A stretch of 64,000 nt of DNA, taken from positions 558,001 to 622,000 of the forward strand of contig NZ_LMPM01000002.1 in assembly GCF_001423845.1 (NCBI RefSeq). Direction: 5' to 3'. Position numbers and translations under genes: made by a program. Below, one piece after another: positions 17,341-26,711 of this stretch. The notes below the pieces were generated by a model. The model made no database searches. It was not told where the DNA came from and worked only from the letters and a program-made list of their open reading frames with translations. This DNA is from Sphingomonas sp. Leaf357 (GTDB lineage: Bacteria > Pseudomonadota > Alphaproteobacteria > Sphingomonadales > Sphingomonadaceae). Within the stretch, counting starts at the first letter, position 1; the number at the start of each line of letters is the position of its first letter.

Positions 17341-17361
17341 TTTTGTTGTCGGACTATTAGC
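17341..17361. promoter_or_regulatory. Putative GntR operator, copy C
   Basis: The core TTGTCGGACTAT (17346-17357) is identical to the copy at 22459-22470. It also lies inside a wider inverted repeat, GTTGTCG (17345-17351) with CGACAAC (17361-17367). It is about 225 bases upstream of the TBDR start. Confidence 0.6.
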
Positions 17362-17406
17362 GACAACCTGACCCAGGGTATTCCGCGCCTGTGCGGAGAA
17401 TCTCGG

Positions 17407-18453
17407 TCAGAGCCGCCCGTTGGCCAGCGGCACGCCGAAATCCGGGCTGCCGTCCGAATGATATTGGAATGGCTGCACGCGTGTGTGCCGGTTGGGGTCG
17501 AACAGCGGATCGCCCTTGATCGTCTCGTAGTCGCGCCCGTGATACACCAGCATGTCGCGGCCGCGCTCGTCGACCGTGAAGCTGTTATGTCCCGGCCCCC
17601 AGACCTTGTGCTCGGGCGACGATTTGAACACCGGCTGCGGCGATTTGGTCCAAACCGCCGGGTCCATCAGGTCGGCATCGTCCTTCGCGCGGAGCATGCC
17701 CATGCAATAGCGCGCGTCGGTCGCGCTGGCCGAATAGGTGATGAACACCTGCCCGTTGCGCGCCAGAAAGGCGGGGGCCTCGGCGACCTTGAAGCCACGC
17801 GCTTCCCAATCGAGCGTCGGCACGGTCAACCGCGCCGGCTTCGCCGCCAGCGTCAGCGGCGTCTTCAGCGGGGCGAGATACAGGTTCGAATTGGTGTCGA
17901 TCCCCGCCTCGCGCTGCGCCCAGCACAGGTAGCGCGTGCCGCGATGCACGAAGCTGGTCGAATCGAGGTTGAAGCTGTCCCACGCGGTCTGCAATTGCCC
18001 CAATACGCTCCAGGCACCGGTCATCGGATCGGGCCCGTCGCACACCACGGCGTGCGTGCGGATCCGGAACACGTCCTCGCCGCCGCCGCTCGGGCCGGCA
18101 GCGAAATACATGATCCACTTGCCGTCGATCAGATGCAGTTCGGGCGCCCAAAGAAAGCCCGACATCGGCCCGCTGGCGAGGTGCCGCCACAATACGCGCT
18201 CGGGGGCGGTCGATAGCCCAGCGATCGTCCGCGACCGGCGCAGCACCAGCCGGTCATATTCGGGGACCGATCCGGTCATGTAATACCAGCCGTCGGTGTG
18301 CCGGAACACCTGCGCATCGGCGCGTTGCCGCACCAGCGGATTGACGATCGCCGAGTTGGGTACCGATCCGGGCGCGGCCTTGCGCGCGATGGCGGGAACG
18401 GCGGCCAGGGTCGCCGCACCGGCGATGAACCCCCGCCTGGTCAAATCGGTCAT
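17407..18453 (-). CDS. GH43 alpha-L-arabinofuranosidase (GH43_26-like), Tat-exported
   Basis: 348 residues. The ATG at 18453 has GGAGG eight bases upstream; a TTG two codons earlier is possible. The N-terminus has a twin-arginine signal (DLTRRGFIAGAA). The GH43 triad can be placed at RADAQVFRHTDG (Asp), FNLDSTSFVHRG (Asp) and VAEAPAFLARNG (Glu); KVWGPGHNSFTV and LVYHGRDY complete the site. WYYMTGSVPEYDRLVLRRS is typical of exo-1,5-alpha-L-arabinofuranosidases of subfamily 26. It is the third gene of the GH51-led operon, two bases after the arabinanase gene, so it probably trims arabino-oligosaccharides. Confidence 0.85.
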   Translation of the reverse strand: MTDLTRRGFIAGAATLAAVPAIARKAAPGSVPNSAIVNPLVRQRADAQVFRHTDGWYYMTGSVPEYDRLVLRRSRTIAGLSTAPERVLWRHLASGPMSGFLWAPELHLIDGKWIMYFAAGPSGGGEDVFRIRTHAVVCDGPDPMTGAWSVLGQLQTAWDSFNLDSTSFVHRGTRYLCWAQREAGIDTNSNLYLAPLKTPLTLAAKPARLTVPTLDWEARGFKVAEAPAFLARNGQVFITYSASATDARYCMGMLRAKDDADLMDPAVWTKSPQPVFKSSPEHKVWGPGHNSFTVDERGRDMLVYHGRDYETIKGDPLFDPNRHTRVQPFQYHSDGSPDFGVPLANGRL

Positions 18454-18455
18454 GC

Positions 18456-19457
18456 TCAATCCTCCGCTTTCGGCCAGCCGTCCGGCCCCCAGGTCACCGG
18501 CGCGATGCGCAGCGTCGGCGCGCCTTTGTTGTCGCGATCGTATGCGTGGTACGCGACATAGTCCTTGCCATCCTTGTCATGCAGGAAGCCGACATGCCCG
18601 GGGCCGCGGAAACGTTGCTTCTCGGGCAGATCGGCGCGCAGGAAGATCGTGCCCCCACCCTGCATCATCGAAGATCCGTCCTTGCCGAGATACGGCCCGG
18701 TGATCGCCTTCGCGCGCCCGACGACGGTGTAATAGGTGCTGGCGGCGCCCTTGCAGCAATAGTCGTAGGACGCGAACAGCCAGTAGTAGCCGCCATGGTC
18801 GAGGATGAACGGCGCTTCGACCGGGGCCGGTGCGCCGCGCGGTGCCGGCCGCTCGGCGATCGCATAGGGTTTTGCCGTGGGATCGGCGGGCTTGCCGGTC
18901 TTCGCATCGAGCGGGAACAGTTTGAGCCCGTTCCAGAAACTACCTAAGGACAACCAATGCCGGCCTTCCCGATCGATCACGAAATTGGCGTCGATCGCGT
19001 TGAAGTCGCTCGCCGGCGTGGACGCCACCACCATTCCCTCGTCGCGCCAGCCATAGCCGGGCGCGGCGGGATCGAGCGTCGGACTGGTGGCGAGACCGAT
19101 CGCCGAGCGGTTCGAGCCGAACGTCGACACGGCGTAATAGAGCCGCCAGCGCCCGTTCACGAACGAGATGTCCGGTGCCCACATGCCCTTGGCCCCCGGC
19201 ACCGCCTTTTCGGCCCAGGCCGGCAGCGTATTGTCGAGCAGTGGCTTGCCCCCGGTCCAGGTCACGAGATCCTTCGACGTGCGCACCGAAAGGCCGGTGC
19301 CGAACACATAATAGGTATCACCCTCGCGCGCGATCACCGGATCGTGGGTCGGTACCAGATCACCGGTCAGCCGGCTGTTCAGCGTCGGTGTCTGCTGCGC
19401 CCCGGCAGCCGTGGCGAGCGTCAGCGCGATCGCCGAAAAGATCCCCCGCCGCATCAT
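18456..19457 (-). CDS. GH43 endo-1,5-alpha-L-arabinanase-like enzyme, secreted
   Basis: 333 residues with a short signal peptide ([20 protein letters not shown]). The arabinanase pattern is clear: [19 protein letters not shown] (base Asp), [41 protein letters not shown] (Asp), [19 protein letters not shown] (acid Glu) and [10 protein letters not shown] (His). Endo-arabinanases cut the alpha-1,5-arabinan backbone. The start overlaps the GH51 stop (ATGATG), and the next gene follows by two bases. With GH51 and the GH43_26-like enzyme it forms a compact arabinan-degrading operon. Confidence 0.88.
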   Translation of the reverse strand: MMRRGIFSAIALTLATAAGAQQTPTLNSRLTGDLVPTHDPVIAREGDTYYVFGTGLSVRTSKDLVTWTGGKPLLDNTLPAWAEKAVPGAKGMWAPDISFVNGRWRLYYAVSTFGSNRSAIGLATSPTLDPAAPGYGWRDEGMVVASTPASDFNAIDANFVIDREGRHWLSLGSFWNGLKLFPLDAKTGKPADPTAKPYAIAERPAPRGAPAPVEAPFILDHGGYYWLFASYDYCCKGAASTYYTVVGRAKAITGPYLGKDGSSMMQGGGTIFLRADLPEKQRFRGPGHVGFLHDKDGKDYVAYHAYDRDNKGAPTLRIAPVTWGPDGWPKAED

Positions 19458-21031
19458 TTCAGCTCCAGCATCACGACCGATTTCGCCGGCAGCGTCACCG
19501 CCAGCGTGCCGCCGTTGAGCCGCGCCCCGGTAAAGGCGACCGGCGCGACGCTATTCGGCGCGTCGAAGCTGTTGAGCGCGGTCATCGCCGGCGCGGTCAG
19601 CACCTGCCCCGAGACGCTCTGCGCGGTGACGCCCGGCAGCGTGGCCGACACGGCGTGCGCCCGGTTGGGATCGAGATTGGCCAGCGCGATGCGCACCACC
19701 CCGTCCTTGCCGCGCACCGCCGACGCACTCACCGCGGGCATCGTCCATTTGTCCTTGTTGTACCATGGCGACGCGACGTCGATCGGCAGCACGGTGCCGT
19801 CCATATAGCCCTTGTACATCGCGAAGACGTGATAGGTCGGCGTCAGCACCATCTTCCTGCCGTCGGTTAGGATCATCGCCTGCAGCACGTTCACCATCTG
19901 CGCGATCGCGGTCATCTTCACGCGATCGGCATGCTTCGCGAAGATGTTGAGATGGACGGCGGCGACCAGGGCATCGCGCAAGGTGTTCTGCTGACGGAGG
20001 AACCCCGGATTGGTCCCGGGATCGCCGGCATACCAGGTGCCCCATTCGTCGACCGCCAGCCATACCCGCTTCTGCGGATCGGCCTTGTCCATGATCGCGC
20101 TGTGCCGGGTGATCAGATCGTCCATCCGCTCGGCCTCGGACAAGGTTTCGGCCCAGCCCGCCTCGTCGAAGACGGTGGCCGAGGCGCGTGGCGGCCAGCT
20201 GCCCGGGATGGTGTAATAATGCAGCGACAGCGCATCGACCTGTCCGGTCACTTCGCGCATCATCGTTTCGGTCCAGCGATAATCATCGACATTGGCACCG
20301 CTCGCGACCTTCATGATCCGCGTGTCCTTCGGCGCCTTGATGAAGGTGGCGTACCGCCGCGTCAGATCCGCGGCATATTCGGGCCGCATGTTGCCACCGC
20401 AGCCCCACAATTCGTTGCCGACGCCGAAATACGGCACCGCCCAAGGTGCCTTGCGGCCGTTCTTCGCGCGCTCATCGGCCAGCGTGCCCGCCGGCGCGGT
20501 CATATATTCGACCCACTCGGCCATTTCCTGCGGACTGCCGTTGCCGACATTGCCGGCGATATAGGCCTCGGCCCCGATCTGTTCGGCCAGGTCCATGAAT
20601 TCGTGCGTGCCGACGGTGTTGGGTTCGGTCACGCCACCCCAATGCGTGTTGATCTTCACCGGGCGCTTGGCCTTCGGACCGATCCCTTCGCGCCAGTGAT
20701 ATTCGTCGGCGAAGCAGCCGCCGGGCCAGCGGATCACCGGCACGGCGATGCCCTTGAGTGCGGCGACCACGTCGTTGCGGAAACCCCGCGTGTTGGGGAT
20801 GTCGGAATTCGGCCCGACCCACAGGCCGCCATAGATTCCGGTGCCGAGATGCTCGGCGAACTGCGTGAAGATCCGCCGGTCGTACACCGGGCCGGTCCGG
20901 TCGCCGTGCACCGTCACCGTCACGGGCACCTCGGCCTGCGCCGGCGCGGGGCCGGGCGCGACCTGTGCTCCGGCGATCGCGCTTGCCGACAGCAGAAGGG
21001 CTGCGGCGAAACCGCGCAGGGTCCGGGACAT
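19454..21031 (-). CDS. abfA: GH51 alpha-L-arabinofuranosidase, secreted
   Basis: 525 residues with signal peptide to about residue 23. Clan GH-A catalytic residues: acid/base Glu207 in [12 protein letters not shown] and nucleophile Glu329 in [33 protein letters not shown] is the GH51 signature, and a C-terminal beta-sandwich ends with VVMLELK. It removes alpha-L-arabinofuranosyl units from arabinan, arabinoxylan or arabinogalactan. A signal peptide is less usual than cytoplasmic GH51 but fits this periplasmic set. It heads a three-gene operon; AGGAG and an operator copy lie directly upstream. Confidence 0.94.
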   Translation of the reverse strand: MSRTLRGFAAALLLSASAIAGAQVAPGPAPAQAEVPVTVTVHGDRTGPVYDRRIFTQFAEHLGTGIYGGLWVGPNSDIPNTRGFRNDVVAALKGIAVPVIRWPGGCFADEYHWREGIGPKAKRPVKINTHWGGVTEPNTVGTHEFMDLAEQIGAEAYIAGNVGNGSPQEMAEWVEYMTAPAGTLADERAKNGRKAPWAVPYFGVGNELWGCGGNMRPEYAADLTRRYATFIKAPKDTRIMKVASGANVDDYRWTETMMREVTGQVDALSLHYYTIPGSWPPRASATVFDEAGWAETLSEAERMDDLITRHSAIMDKADPQKRVWLAVDEWGTWYAGDPGTNPGFLRQQNTLRDALVAAVHLNIFAKHADRVKMTAIAQMVNVLQAMILTDGRKMVLTPTYHVFAMYKGYMDGTVLPIDVASPWYNKDKWTMPAVSASAVRGKDGVVRIALANLDPNRAHAVSATLPGVTAQSVSGQVLTAPAMTALNSFDAPNSVAPVAFTGARLNGGTLAVTLPAKSVVMLELK

Positions 21032-21039
21032 CGAATTCT

Positions 21040-21060
21040 CCTATTAGTCCGACATTACTT
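21040..21060. promoter_or_regulatory. Putative GntR operator, copy D
   Basis: On the minus strand the core is ATGTCGGACTAAT, centred on 21050, immediately before AGGAG of the GH51 gene. It lies in the 41-base gap between the MFS gene and the GH51 operon, so the GH51 operon can be controlled apart from the permease. Confidence 0.65.
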
Positions 21061-21072
21061 CGCGAGCGGGAC

Positions 21073-22395
21073 TCAGCCGACGACCTGATCGGGCAGCATC
21101 TGCGTCGGACGCGAGCCCCATACGGCATAGAACAGCACGTAGAGTTCGCACGCGGCGGTCAGCAGGAACGACGATTGCAGGCCGTAATGGTCGGCCAGCC
21201 AGCCCTGCACGATGACCAGCGCGCCGCCGGCAATCGCCATGATCAACAGGCCCGATCCTTCCTCGGTCAACGGCCCGAGCCCGCGGATGCCGAGCGTGAA
21301 GATTGTCGGGAACATGATCGAGTGGAACAGCCCGACCGAGATCAGCGCCCACATCGCGACATGGCCCGTGGTGAAGGCCGCGATCAGCATCACCACCGTC
21401 GCGCCGATGCTGGCGAAGGCAAGCGCATGCCCGGCATCGACCTTCTGCATGACGAACGCGCCGACCAGCCGGCCGACCATCATCCCACCCCACAACAGGA
21501 ACAGATAGTTCGACGCCTGCTGGTGGGTGAGATTGCCGATCTCGGGCTGCGACACGAAATTGATGAACAGATTGCCGACGCCGATCTCGGCGATCAGGTA
21601 GATGAAGATCGCGGGGATGCCGAACACCAGATTGCGGTGCTTCCACAGCGACTGCCCCTTACGATCAGCCTTGGCCGAGCGCTGCGTTGCGGCACCCATA
21701 GCCGGCAATGGGAAGCGGGCGATCACGACCGCGAGCACCGCCAGTACGACCGCGACGATGACATAGGGCAACACCACGGATTGTGCGTCGGCCAGTCGTT
21801 CGGCCGGCGTCAGCGCCGCGGCCCCGGCGGCGGCGGTGCCGGATGTCGTGCGCCCGAGGATGAGATACCCGCCGAACAACGGCGCCAGCGTCGCGCCCGC
21901 CGAGTTGAACGCCTGCACGAGGTTCAGCCGCGACGACGCCGTCTCGGGCTTGCCGACCACCGCGACATAGGGGTTGGCCGCGACCTGCAGCAGCGTGATG
22001 CCGCTGGCGATCACGAACAACGCGAACAGCGTGACTTCATAAGACGGGATGCGTGCCGCCGGCACCATGACCAGCGCGCCGCCGGCCATCATCGCCAGGC
22101 CGATCACCATCGACTTCTGATAACCGACCCGTTCGATCAGCTTGGCCGAGGGAATCGAGGCGAAGAAATAGGCGATGAACCAGACGCTCTCGATCAATGT
22201 CGTCTGGGTGTAGGACAGATCGAACACGCTGCGCAGGTGCGGCAGCAGCGTCCCGTTGATTACGGTGATGAAGCCCCACATGAAGAACAGGGTGGCGAGC
22301 AGGCTGAGCGCCGGCGCGTAGCTGAAGCCCTTTTGATCGAGCGACGCGCCCGCGGTCGCTCCGGCTGTTCCAGTCGTCGATGGCGGCAGTGCCAT
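21073..22395 (-). CDS. FucP/GluP-like sugar:H+ symporter (MFS)
   Basis: 440 residues with 12 predicted membrane helices. FucP-family features are SLLATLFFMWGFITVINGTLLPHLRSVF in helix 1 with its loop, SVWFIAYFFASIPSAKLIERVGYQKSM, QVAANPYVAVVG and LVQAFNSAGATLAPLFGGYL. FucP relatives move fucose, galactose, arabinose or glucose with protons across the inner membrane. Its place between the GH51 operon and the pentonate dehydratase gene suggests L-arabinose and/or D-galactose. It is divergent from the dehydratase gene, with an operator copy between them. Confidence 0.92.
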   Translation of the reverse strand: MALPPSTTGTAGATAGASLDQKGFSYAPALSLLATLFFMWGFITVINGTLLPHLRSVFDLSYTQTTLIESVWFIAYFFASIPSAKLIERVGYQKSMVIGLAMMAGGALVMVPAARIPSYEVTLFALFVIASGITLLQVAANPYVAVVGKPETASSRLNLVQAFNSAGATLAPLFGGYLILGRTTSGTAAAGAAALTPAERLADAQSVVLPYVIVAVVLAVLAVVIARFPLPAMGAATQRSAKADRKGQSLWKHRNLVFGIPAIFIYLIAEIGVGNLFINFVSQPEIGNLTHQQASNYLFLLWGGMMVGRLVGAFVMQKVDAGHALAFASIGATVVMLIAAFTTGHVAMWALISVGLFHSIMFPTIFTLGIRGLGPLTEEGSGLLIMAIAGGALVIVQGWLADHYGLQSSFLLTAACELYVLFYAVWGSRPTQMLPDQVVG

Positions 22396-22453
22396 TTCAC
22401 CCGTCTCCCTGATTGCCGCGCGCCTGGCGATCGCCGTCGCCGCTTGCGCTCTA

Positions 22454-22474
22454 TTTATTTGTCGGACTATATGG
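22454..22474. promoter_or_regulatory. Putative GntR operator, copy E
   Basis: TTGTCGGACTAT at 22459-22470, identical to the 17346 core. It lies in the divergent gap between the MFS permease and the pentonate dehydratase and could control both directions. Confidence 0.62.
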
Positions 22475-22691
22475 ACGCCAAGGATGCGTCAATGGCATCT
22501 GCGTCGGGGAGGGCGACATGCCAAGGTCTAGCCGAAGATGAGGCTGAATATCGCAGGTGGGTGCGGCGTTGCGGCCGCTCCCGCTGCTGCCATCGCCGCT
22601 TCGATTGCCGCCCCGGCCCGCGACCAAGCCTGGCCAGGCCCGACGCCCCCGCTGCCCACTGCCTTTCCACTTGCCGATGACGGAATTTCCG

Positions 22692-24497
22692 ATGACCTCC
22701 GATAGCAACGCCCTCTCCTCCAAGCTGCGGTCGCGCGCCTGGTTCGACAACCCCGACAATATCGACATGACGGCTCTGTACCTCGAGCGGTACCTGAACT
22801 TCGGCCTGAGCCTGGAAGAGCTGCGCTCGGGCCGGCCGATCATCGGTATCGCGCAGACCGGCAGCGATCTTTCCCCCTGCAATCGTCACCATCTGGTGCT
22901 GGCCGAGCGGATTCGCGAGGGCATTCGCGAGGCTGGCGGCATCGCACTCGAATTTCCGGTTCATCCCATTCAGGAGACCGGCAAGCGCCCGACTGCCGGG
23001 CTCGATCGCAACCTGGCCTATCTCGGGCTGGTCGAATCGCTCTACGGCTATCCGCTCGACGGCGTCGTGCTGACCACCGGCTGCGACAAGACGACGCCGG
23101 CCTGCCTGATGGCCGCGGCGACGGTCAATCTGCCGGCGATTGCGCTGTCGGTCGGGCCGATGCTCAATGGCTGGCACAAGGGCGAGCGGACCGGATCGGG
23201 CACGATCGTGTGGAAGGCGCGGCAGTTGCTCGCCACCGGCGAAATCGACGACGAAGGCTTTATCAAGCTGGTGGCGAGTTCAGCGCCCTCCACGGGCTAT
23301 TGCAACACGATGGGCACCGCGAGCACGATGAACTCGCTGGCCGAGGCGTTGGGCATGATGCTGCCGGGGTCCGCCGCGATTCCCGCCCCGTATCGCGATC
23401 GGCAGGAGGTCGCGTATCTGACCGGCAAGCGCATCGTGGCGATGGTCGCGGAAGATTTAAAGCCATCCGACATCCTGACGCTCGAGGCGTTTCACAATGC
23501 GATCGTGGTCAATTCCGCGATCGGCGGATCCACCAACGCGCCGATCCACCTCGCCGCGATCGCGCGCCATATCGGCGTCGATCTGCCGCTCAAGGATTGG
23601 GAGACGATCGGGCACAAGGTGCCTTTGCTGGTCAATCTGCAGCCGGCGGGCGAATATCTCGGCGAGGATTATTACCGCGCGGGCGGCGTGCCGGCGGTGG
23701 TCGCCGAACTGATGGGCCAGGGCCTGATCCGCGAAGGCGCGATGACCGTCAACGGGCGGACGATTGGCGACAATTGCCGCAGCGCGACGATCGAGGACGA
23801 CAAGGTCATCCGCTCGTTCGATCGGCCATTGAAGGAAGACGCCGGCTTCCTGGTCCTGTCGGGCAATCTGTTCGACGCGGCGATCATGAAGACCAGCGTG
23901 ATCGACGCGGCGTTCCGCGAACGCTATCTGTCGAACCCCGACGATCCCGAGGCGTTCGAGGGGCCGGCGGTGGTGTTCGACGGACCCGAGGATTATCACG
24001 CCCGGATCGACGATCCCGCCTTGGGTATGACCCCCGAGACGCTGATGTTCATGCGCGGCGCCGGGCCGATCGGCTATCCCGGCGCGGCCGAGGTCGTGAA
24101 CATGCGCCCGCCGGCCTATCTCATCACCGAGGGGATCGGCGCGTTGCCGTGCATCGGCGATGGGCGCCAATCGGGCACCAGCGGCAGCCCGTCGATCCTG
24201 AACGCCAGCCCTGAAGCCGCGGCGATGGGTGGCCTGGCGCTGCTCGAAACCGGCGACAGGGTCCGCATCGATCTCAATCGCGGCACGGTGGACGTCGCCC
24301 TATCGGACGAGGAACTGGCGGCACGGCGCGCGGCGCTCGAGGCGAAGGGTGGCTATGCCTATCCCGCCTCGCAGACGCCGTGGCAGGAAATCCAGCGCGC
24401 GATCGTCGGGCAGATGGACACCGGTGCCATCCTGGAGGGTGCGGAAAAATATCAGCGCATCGCCCAGACGATGGGCCTGCCGCGCGACAACCATTAA
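22692..24497 (+). CDS. IlvD/Edd-family L-arabonate (pentonate/galactonate) dehydratase
   Basis: 601 residues starting [12 protein letters not shown]. This start gives a 17-residue lead before [17 protein letters not shown], as in Caulobacter XylD-type proteins; an ATG at 22677 is also possible and no strong ribosome site decides. The iron-sulfur ligands can be placed at Cys63 ([10 protein letters not shown]), Cys131 (TTGCDKTTP) and Cys204 ([11 protein letters not shown]), the [2Fe-2S] pattern of sugar-acid dehydratases. [15 protein letters not shown] and [16 protein letters not shown] are family blocks. It dehydrates L-arabonate, and perhaps D-galactonate or D-xylonate, to the 2-keto-3-deoxy acid. 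The lactonase gene follows by 10 bases. Confidence 0.92.
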   Translation: MTSDSNALSSKLRSRAWFDNPDNIDMTALYLERYLNFGLSLEELRSGRPIIGIAQTGSDLSPCNRHHLVLAERIREGIREAGGIALEFPVHPIQETGKRPTAGLDRNLAYLGLVESLYGYPLDGVVLTTGCDKTTPACLMAAATVNLPAIALSVGPMLNGWHKGERTGSGTIVWKARQLLATGEIDDEGFIKLVASSAPSTGYCNTMGTASTMNSLAEALGMMLPGSAAIPAPYRDRQEVAYLTGKRIVAMVAEDLKPSDILTLEAFHNAIVVNSAIGGSTNAPIHLAAIARHIGVDLPLKDWETIGHKVPLLVNLQPAGEYLGEDYYRAGGVPAVVAELMGQGLIREGAMTVNGRTIGDNCRSATIEDDKVIRSFDRPLKEDAGFLVLSGNLFDAAIMKTSVIDAAFRERYLSNPDDPEAFEGPAVVFDGPEDYHARIDDPALGMTPETLMFMRGAGPIGYPGAAEVVNMRPPAYLITEGIGALPCIGDGRQSGTSGSPSILNASPEAAAMGGLALLETGDRVRIDLNRGTVDVALSDEELAARRAALEAKGGYAYPASQTPWQEIQRAIVGQMDTGAILEGAEKYQRIAQTMGLPRDNH

Positions 24498-24507
24498 GGA
24501 GCCTAGC

Positions 24508-25365
24508 GTGGCGGAATGGCGGATCGTGGCGCGCGACGTGCGCGACCAATTGGGTGAAGGCGCATGCTGGTCGCCGCGCGACCAGGCGTTCTACTGGGTA
24601 GATATTCTCGCCCCGGCGCTCAATCGCCTGTCGATCGGCGACGGCGCGATCATCCGCTTCACGATGCCTGAGCCGATCGGCTGGGTCGTGCGGCGCAGCG
24701 GCGGAGGGCTGATCGGCGGCTTCCAGAGCGGCGTCGCCGAGATCGATCTCGATCCGCTGGCGATCCGTCCGATCGTCGATCCCGAACCGCATCTGCCCGG
24801 CAACCGGATGAACGACGGCAAGGCCGATGCGCAAGGCAGGATCTGGTTCGGCACGATGGACATGGCCGAGGAGAACGATACCGGTGCGCTGTACCGGCTC
24901 GATCCCGATCGGCGCTGGGCGCGGCTGGACGAAGGGTATCGCGTGCCCAACGGCCCGGCCTTTTCGCGCGACGGGCGATGGCTGTACCACAGCGACACCG
25001 CGCGGCGGACGATCTACCGCTCCGTGCTGAACGAAGACGGCTCGATCGAAGATCGCCAGCCGTTCATCCGGTTTGCCGAGGAAGACGGCCATCCCGATGG
25101 CATGACGGTGGATGCCGCCGGCGGATTATGGGTCGCGCATTGGGGCGGCAGCCGGATCAGCCGCTTTGCGCCCGACGGCACGCTGGATCGCGCGATCGCG
25201 CTGCCCGCCCGCCAGATCACCAACATGGCCTTTGCCGGTGACGCGCTTGACCGCCTGTTCGTCACCTCGGCGGCGACCGGCCTGCCCGAGTCAGAGTTCG
25301 ACGGCGCGCTGCTCGAAGTGGAAACCGGTGCCATCGGTATGCCAACGCATGAGTTTGCGGGGTAG
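24508..25365 (+). CDS. SMP-30/gluconolaconase-family sugar lactonase (arabinolactonase-like)
   Basis: 285 residues from a GTG start with AAGGAG six bases upstream. It is a six-bladed propeller of the SMP-30/regucalcin family. Metal ligands are visible: Glu in LGEGACWSP, Asn in GNRMNDGKADAQGRIWFGTM and Asp in GHPDGMTVDAAGGLWVAHWGG. It opens the lactone made by the 1-dehydrogenase to the free acid for the dehydratase encoded just upstream. The substrate is probably L-arabino-1,4-lactone and/or D-galactono-lactone. No signal peptide, so it is cytoplasmic. Confidence 0.9.
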   Translation: MAEWRIVARDVRDQLGEGACWSPRDQAFYWVDILAPALNRLSIGDGAIIRFTMPEPIGWVVRRSGGGLIGGFQSGVAEIDLDPLAIRPIVDPEPHLPGNRMNDGKADAQGRIWFGTMDMAEENDTGALYRLDPDRRWARLDEGYRVPNGPAFSRDGRWLYHSDTARRTIYRSVLNEDGSIEDRQPFIRFAEEDGHPDGMTVDAAGGLWVAHWGGSRISRFAPDGTLDRAIALPARQITNMAFAGDALDRLFVTSAATGLPESEFDGALLEVETGAIGMPTHEFAG

Positions 25366-25442
25366 ATGCTAGGCGTCGGCGCTGGAAGTGCGGACGTCGC
25401 GAGCTCTGTTTGCCGAACGCCATGCGCTGACCGTAGCCGAGA

Positions 25443-26711
25443 TCATCTTTGCTGCTCCGTGCGGACGAGCCAGATCGCGGCCGTCCAGGAGAAGGTATCG
25501 CCGCCGGTCGGCGCGCCATCGGTGGGATCGAACGCTTCGTAGAAGCCCGAACGTGCGATCAGCGCAGTGGTGTCCGCCAGCACTCGCGCGCCGGCTTCGA
25601 CATGGCCCGCCTCGCTCAGCCCGTGGCCGATCATATAATTGACCACCGCCCAGACCGGTCCGCGCCAATAGCGCAGCATCTGGAAGCCGGGATCGTCGGG
25701 GTCCAGGCTCGGCATCAGATAGCGCACGCGCGTGCCGATGCGTTCGAAATGCGCGAGCATCGCGGCGTCGCGGGCGGGATCCACGAGCCCGGCCCAGAAG
25801 GACAGGAACGACGCGCTGGTCACGAAGCCCGAGGGACGCCCGGTGATCGTATCGCGCGAACACCAGCTTTGCGCATCGTCGTCCCACAGCCAGCCGATGC
25901 CGCGTTCGGCGCGGGCGACGTGGCCGGCGATCTCCGCCGCCGCGGCCGACTCGCCCAGCGCCTCGGCCAGTGCCAGCAGATCGCGATTGGCGCGCAGGAA
26001 GATCATCGACATGCCGATATCGGCGACCCGGAAGGGGCTGTGCGCCGCGATCCGGGCGTGATCCCAACCGGTGGAGCGCCCGAAATCGACCAGAGCGACG
26101 TAGCGATCATATTCGAGCTGGGTCGGCCGCATCGCCGCATCGAGGTGGCTGGTGTCGCGCCGGACATAAGGTTCCACCCCGGCGGTATCGATCGCGGCAC
26201 CGGGCACGTCCCATTCGGGCGAATTGTCGCGTCCGGTCTCCCACGGATGCATCGTCACCACGACGCCGCGATCCTCGAAATCGCGGTGCCGCCAGAACCA
26301 GCGATGCCAGGCCAGCAGCTTCGGAAACAGCGTCGCCAGCCGGTCGCGGCTGGACGGATCATCGTTCCACAGAGTCCGCACGATGCTGGCGGCGACGGGC
26401 GGCTGGGTGATGCCAGAGGTGCGGACCTGCTCGCCCGCCTGCCACCGATCGGGACCGGGGAAATAGCCGGGATCGTCCTGCCAGAACACGATGTGCGGCA
26501 CGAACCCGTCGCGCCACTGCGCCGCGAACAGCGTCTCGATCTCCCGCCACGCGCGATCGCGATCGAAGGTCGCGAAACCCAGGGCGACAAACGCCGAATC
26601 CCAATTCCACTGGAAGGGATAGACCCGGCGGTTCGGCACCGAATATCCGCCGCGATCGTTCGCGCGCAGGATCGCCCGCGCCTCCTCGTCACGCTGCGCC
26701 GTCGCCTCCAT
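25443..26711 (-). CDS. GH63-like (alpha/alpha)6 glycoside hydrolase, glucosylglycerate/mannosylglycerate-hydrolase type
   Basis: 422 residues, no signal peptide, so cytoplasmic. An (alpha/alpha)6-barrel with the GH37/GH63 pattern: WNWDSAF (Asp38), HPWETGRDNSPEWD (probable catalytic Asp162), FLRANRDLLALAEALG, YWRGPVWAVVNYMIG and FYEAFDPTDG leading to FSWTAAIWL (probable catalytic Glu392). Length and motifs fit the short bacterial group that includes mannosylglycerate and glucosylglycerate hydrolases. Its ATG overlaps the TBDR stop (TGATG), so the two are co-translated. A glycerate 2-kinase is encoded 4 kb away on the other strand, supporting a hexosyl-glycerate substrate. Other alpha-glucosides or trehalose-like sugars cannot be excluded. 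Confidence 0.78.
   Translation of the reverse strand: MEATAQRDEEARAILRANDRGGYSVPNRRVYPFQWNWDSAFVALGFATFDRDRAWREIETLFAAQWRDGFVPHIVFWQDDPGYFPGPDRWQAGEQVRTSGITQPPVAASIVRTLWNDDPSSRDRLATLFPKLLAWHRWFWRHRDFEDRGVVVTMHPWETGRDNSPEWDVPGAAIDTAGVEPYVRRDTSHLDAAMRPTQLEYDRYVALVDFGRSTGWDHARIAAHSPFRVADIGMSMIFLRANRDLLALAEALGESAAAAEIAGHVARAERGIGWLWDDDAQSWCSRDTITGRPSGFVTSASFLSFWAGLVDPARDAAMLAHFERIGTRVRYLMPSLDPDDPGFQMLRYWRGPVWAVVNYMIGHGLSEAGHVEAGARVLADTTALIARSGFYEAFDPTDGAPTGGDTFSWTAAIWLVRTEQQR

Larger units (their letters stand above)
17118..17406. promoter_or_regulatory. Promoter region of the TBDR operon
   Basis: This 289-base gap separates the TBDR start from the end of the next GH43 gene. It holds two copies of the putative GntR operator (17198-17218 and 17341-17361) and no coding sequence. 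Sequence nearer the TBDR (17160-17200) is relatively AT-rich and is the likely promoter. Confidence 0.55.
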
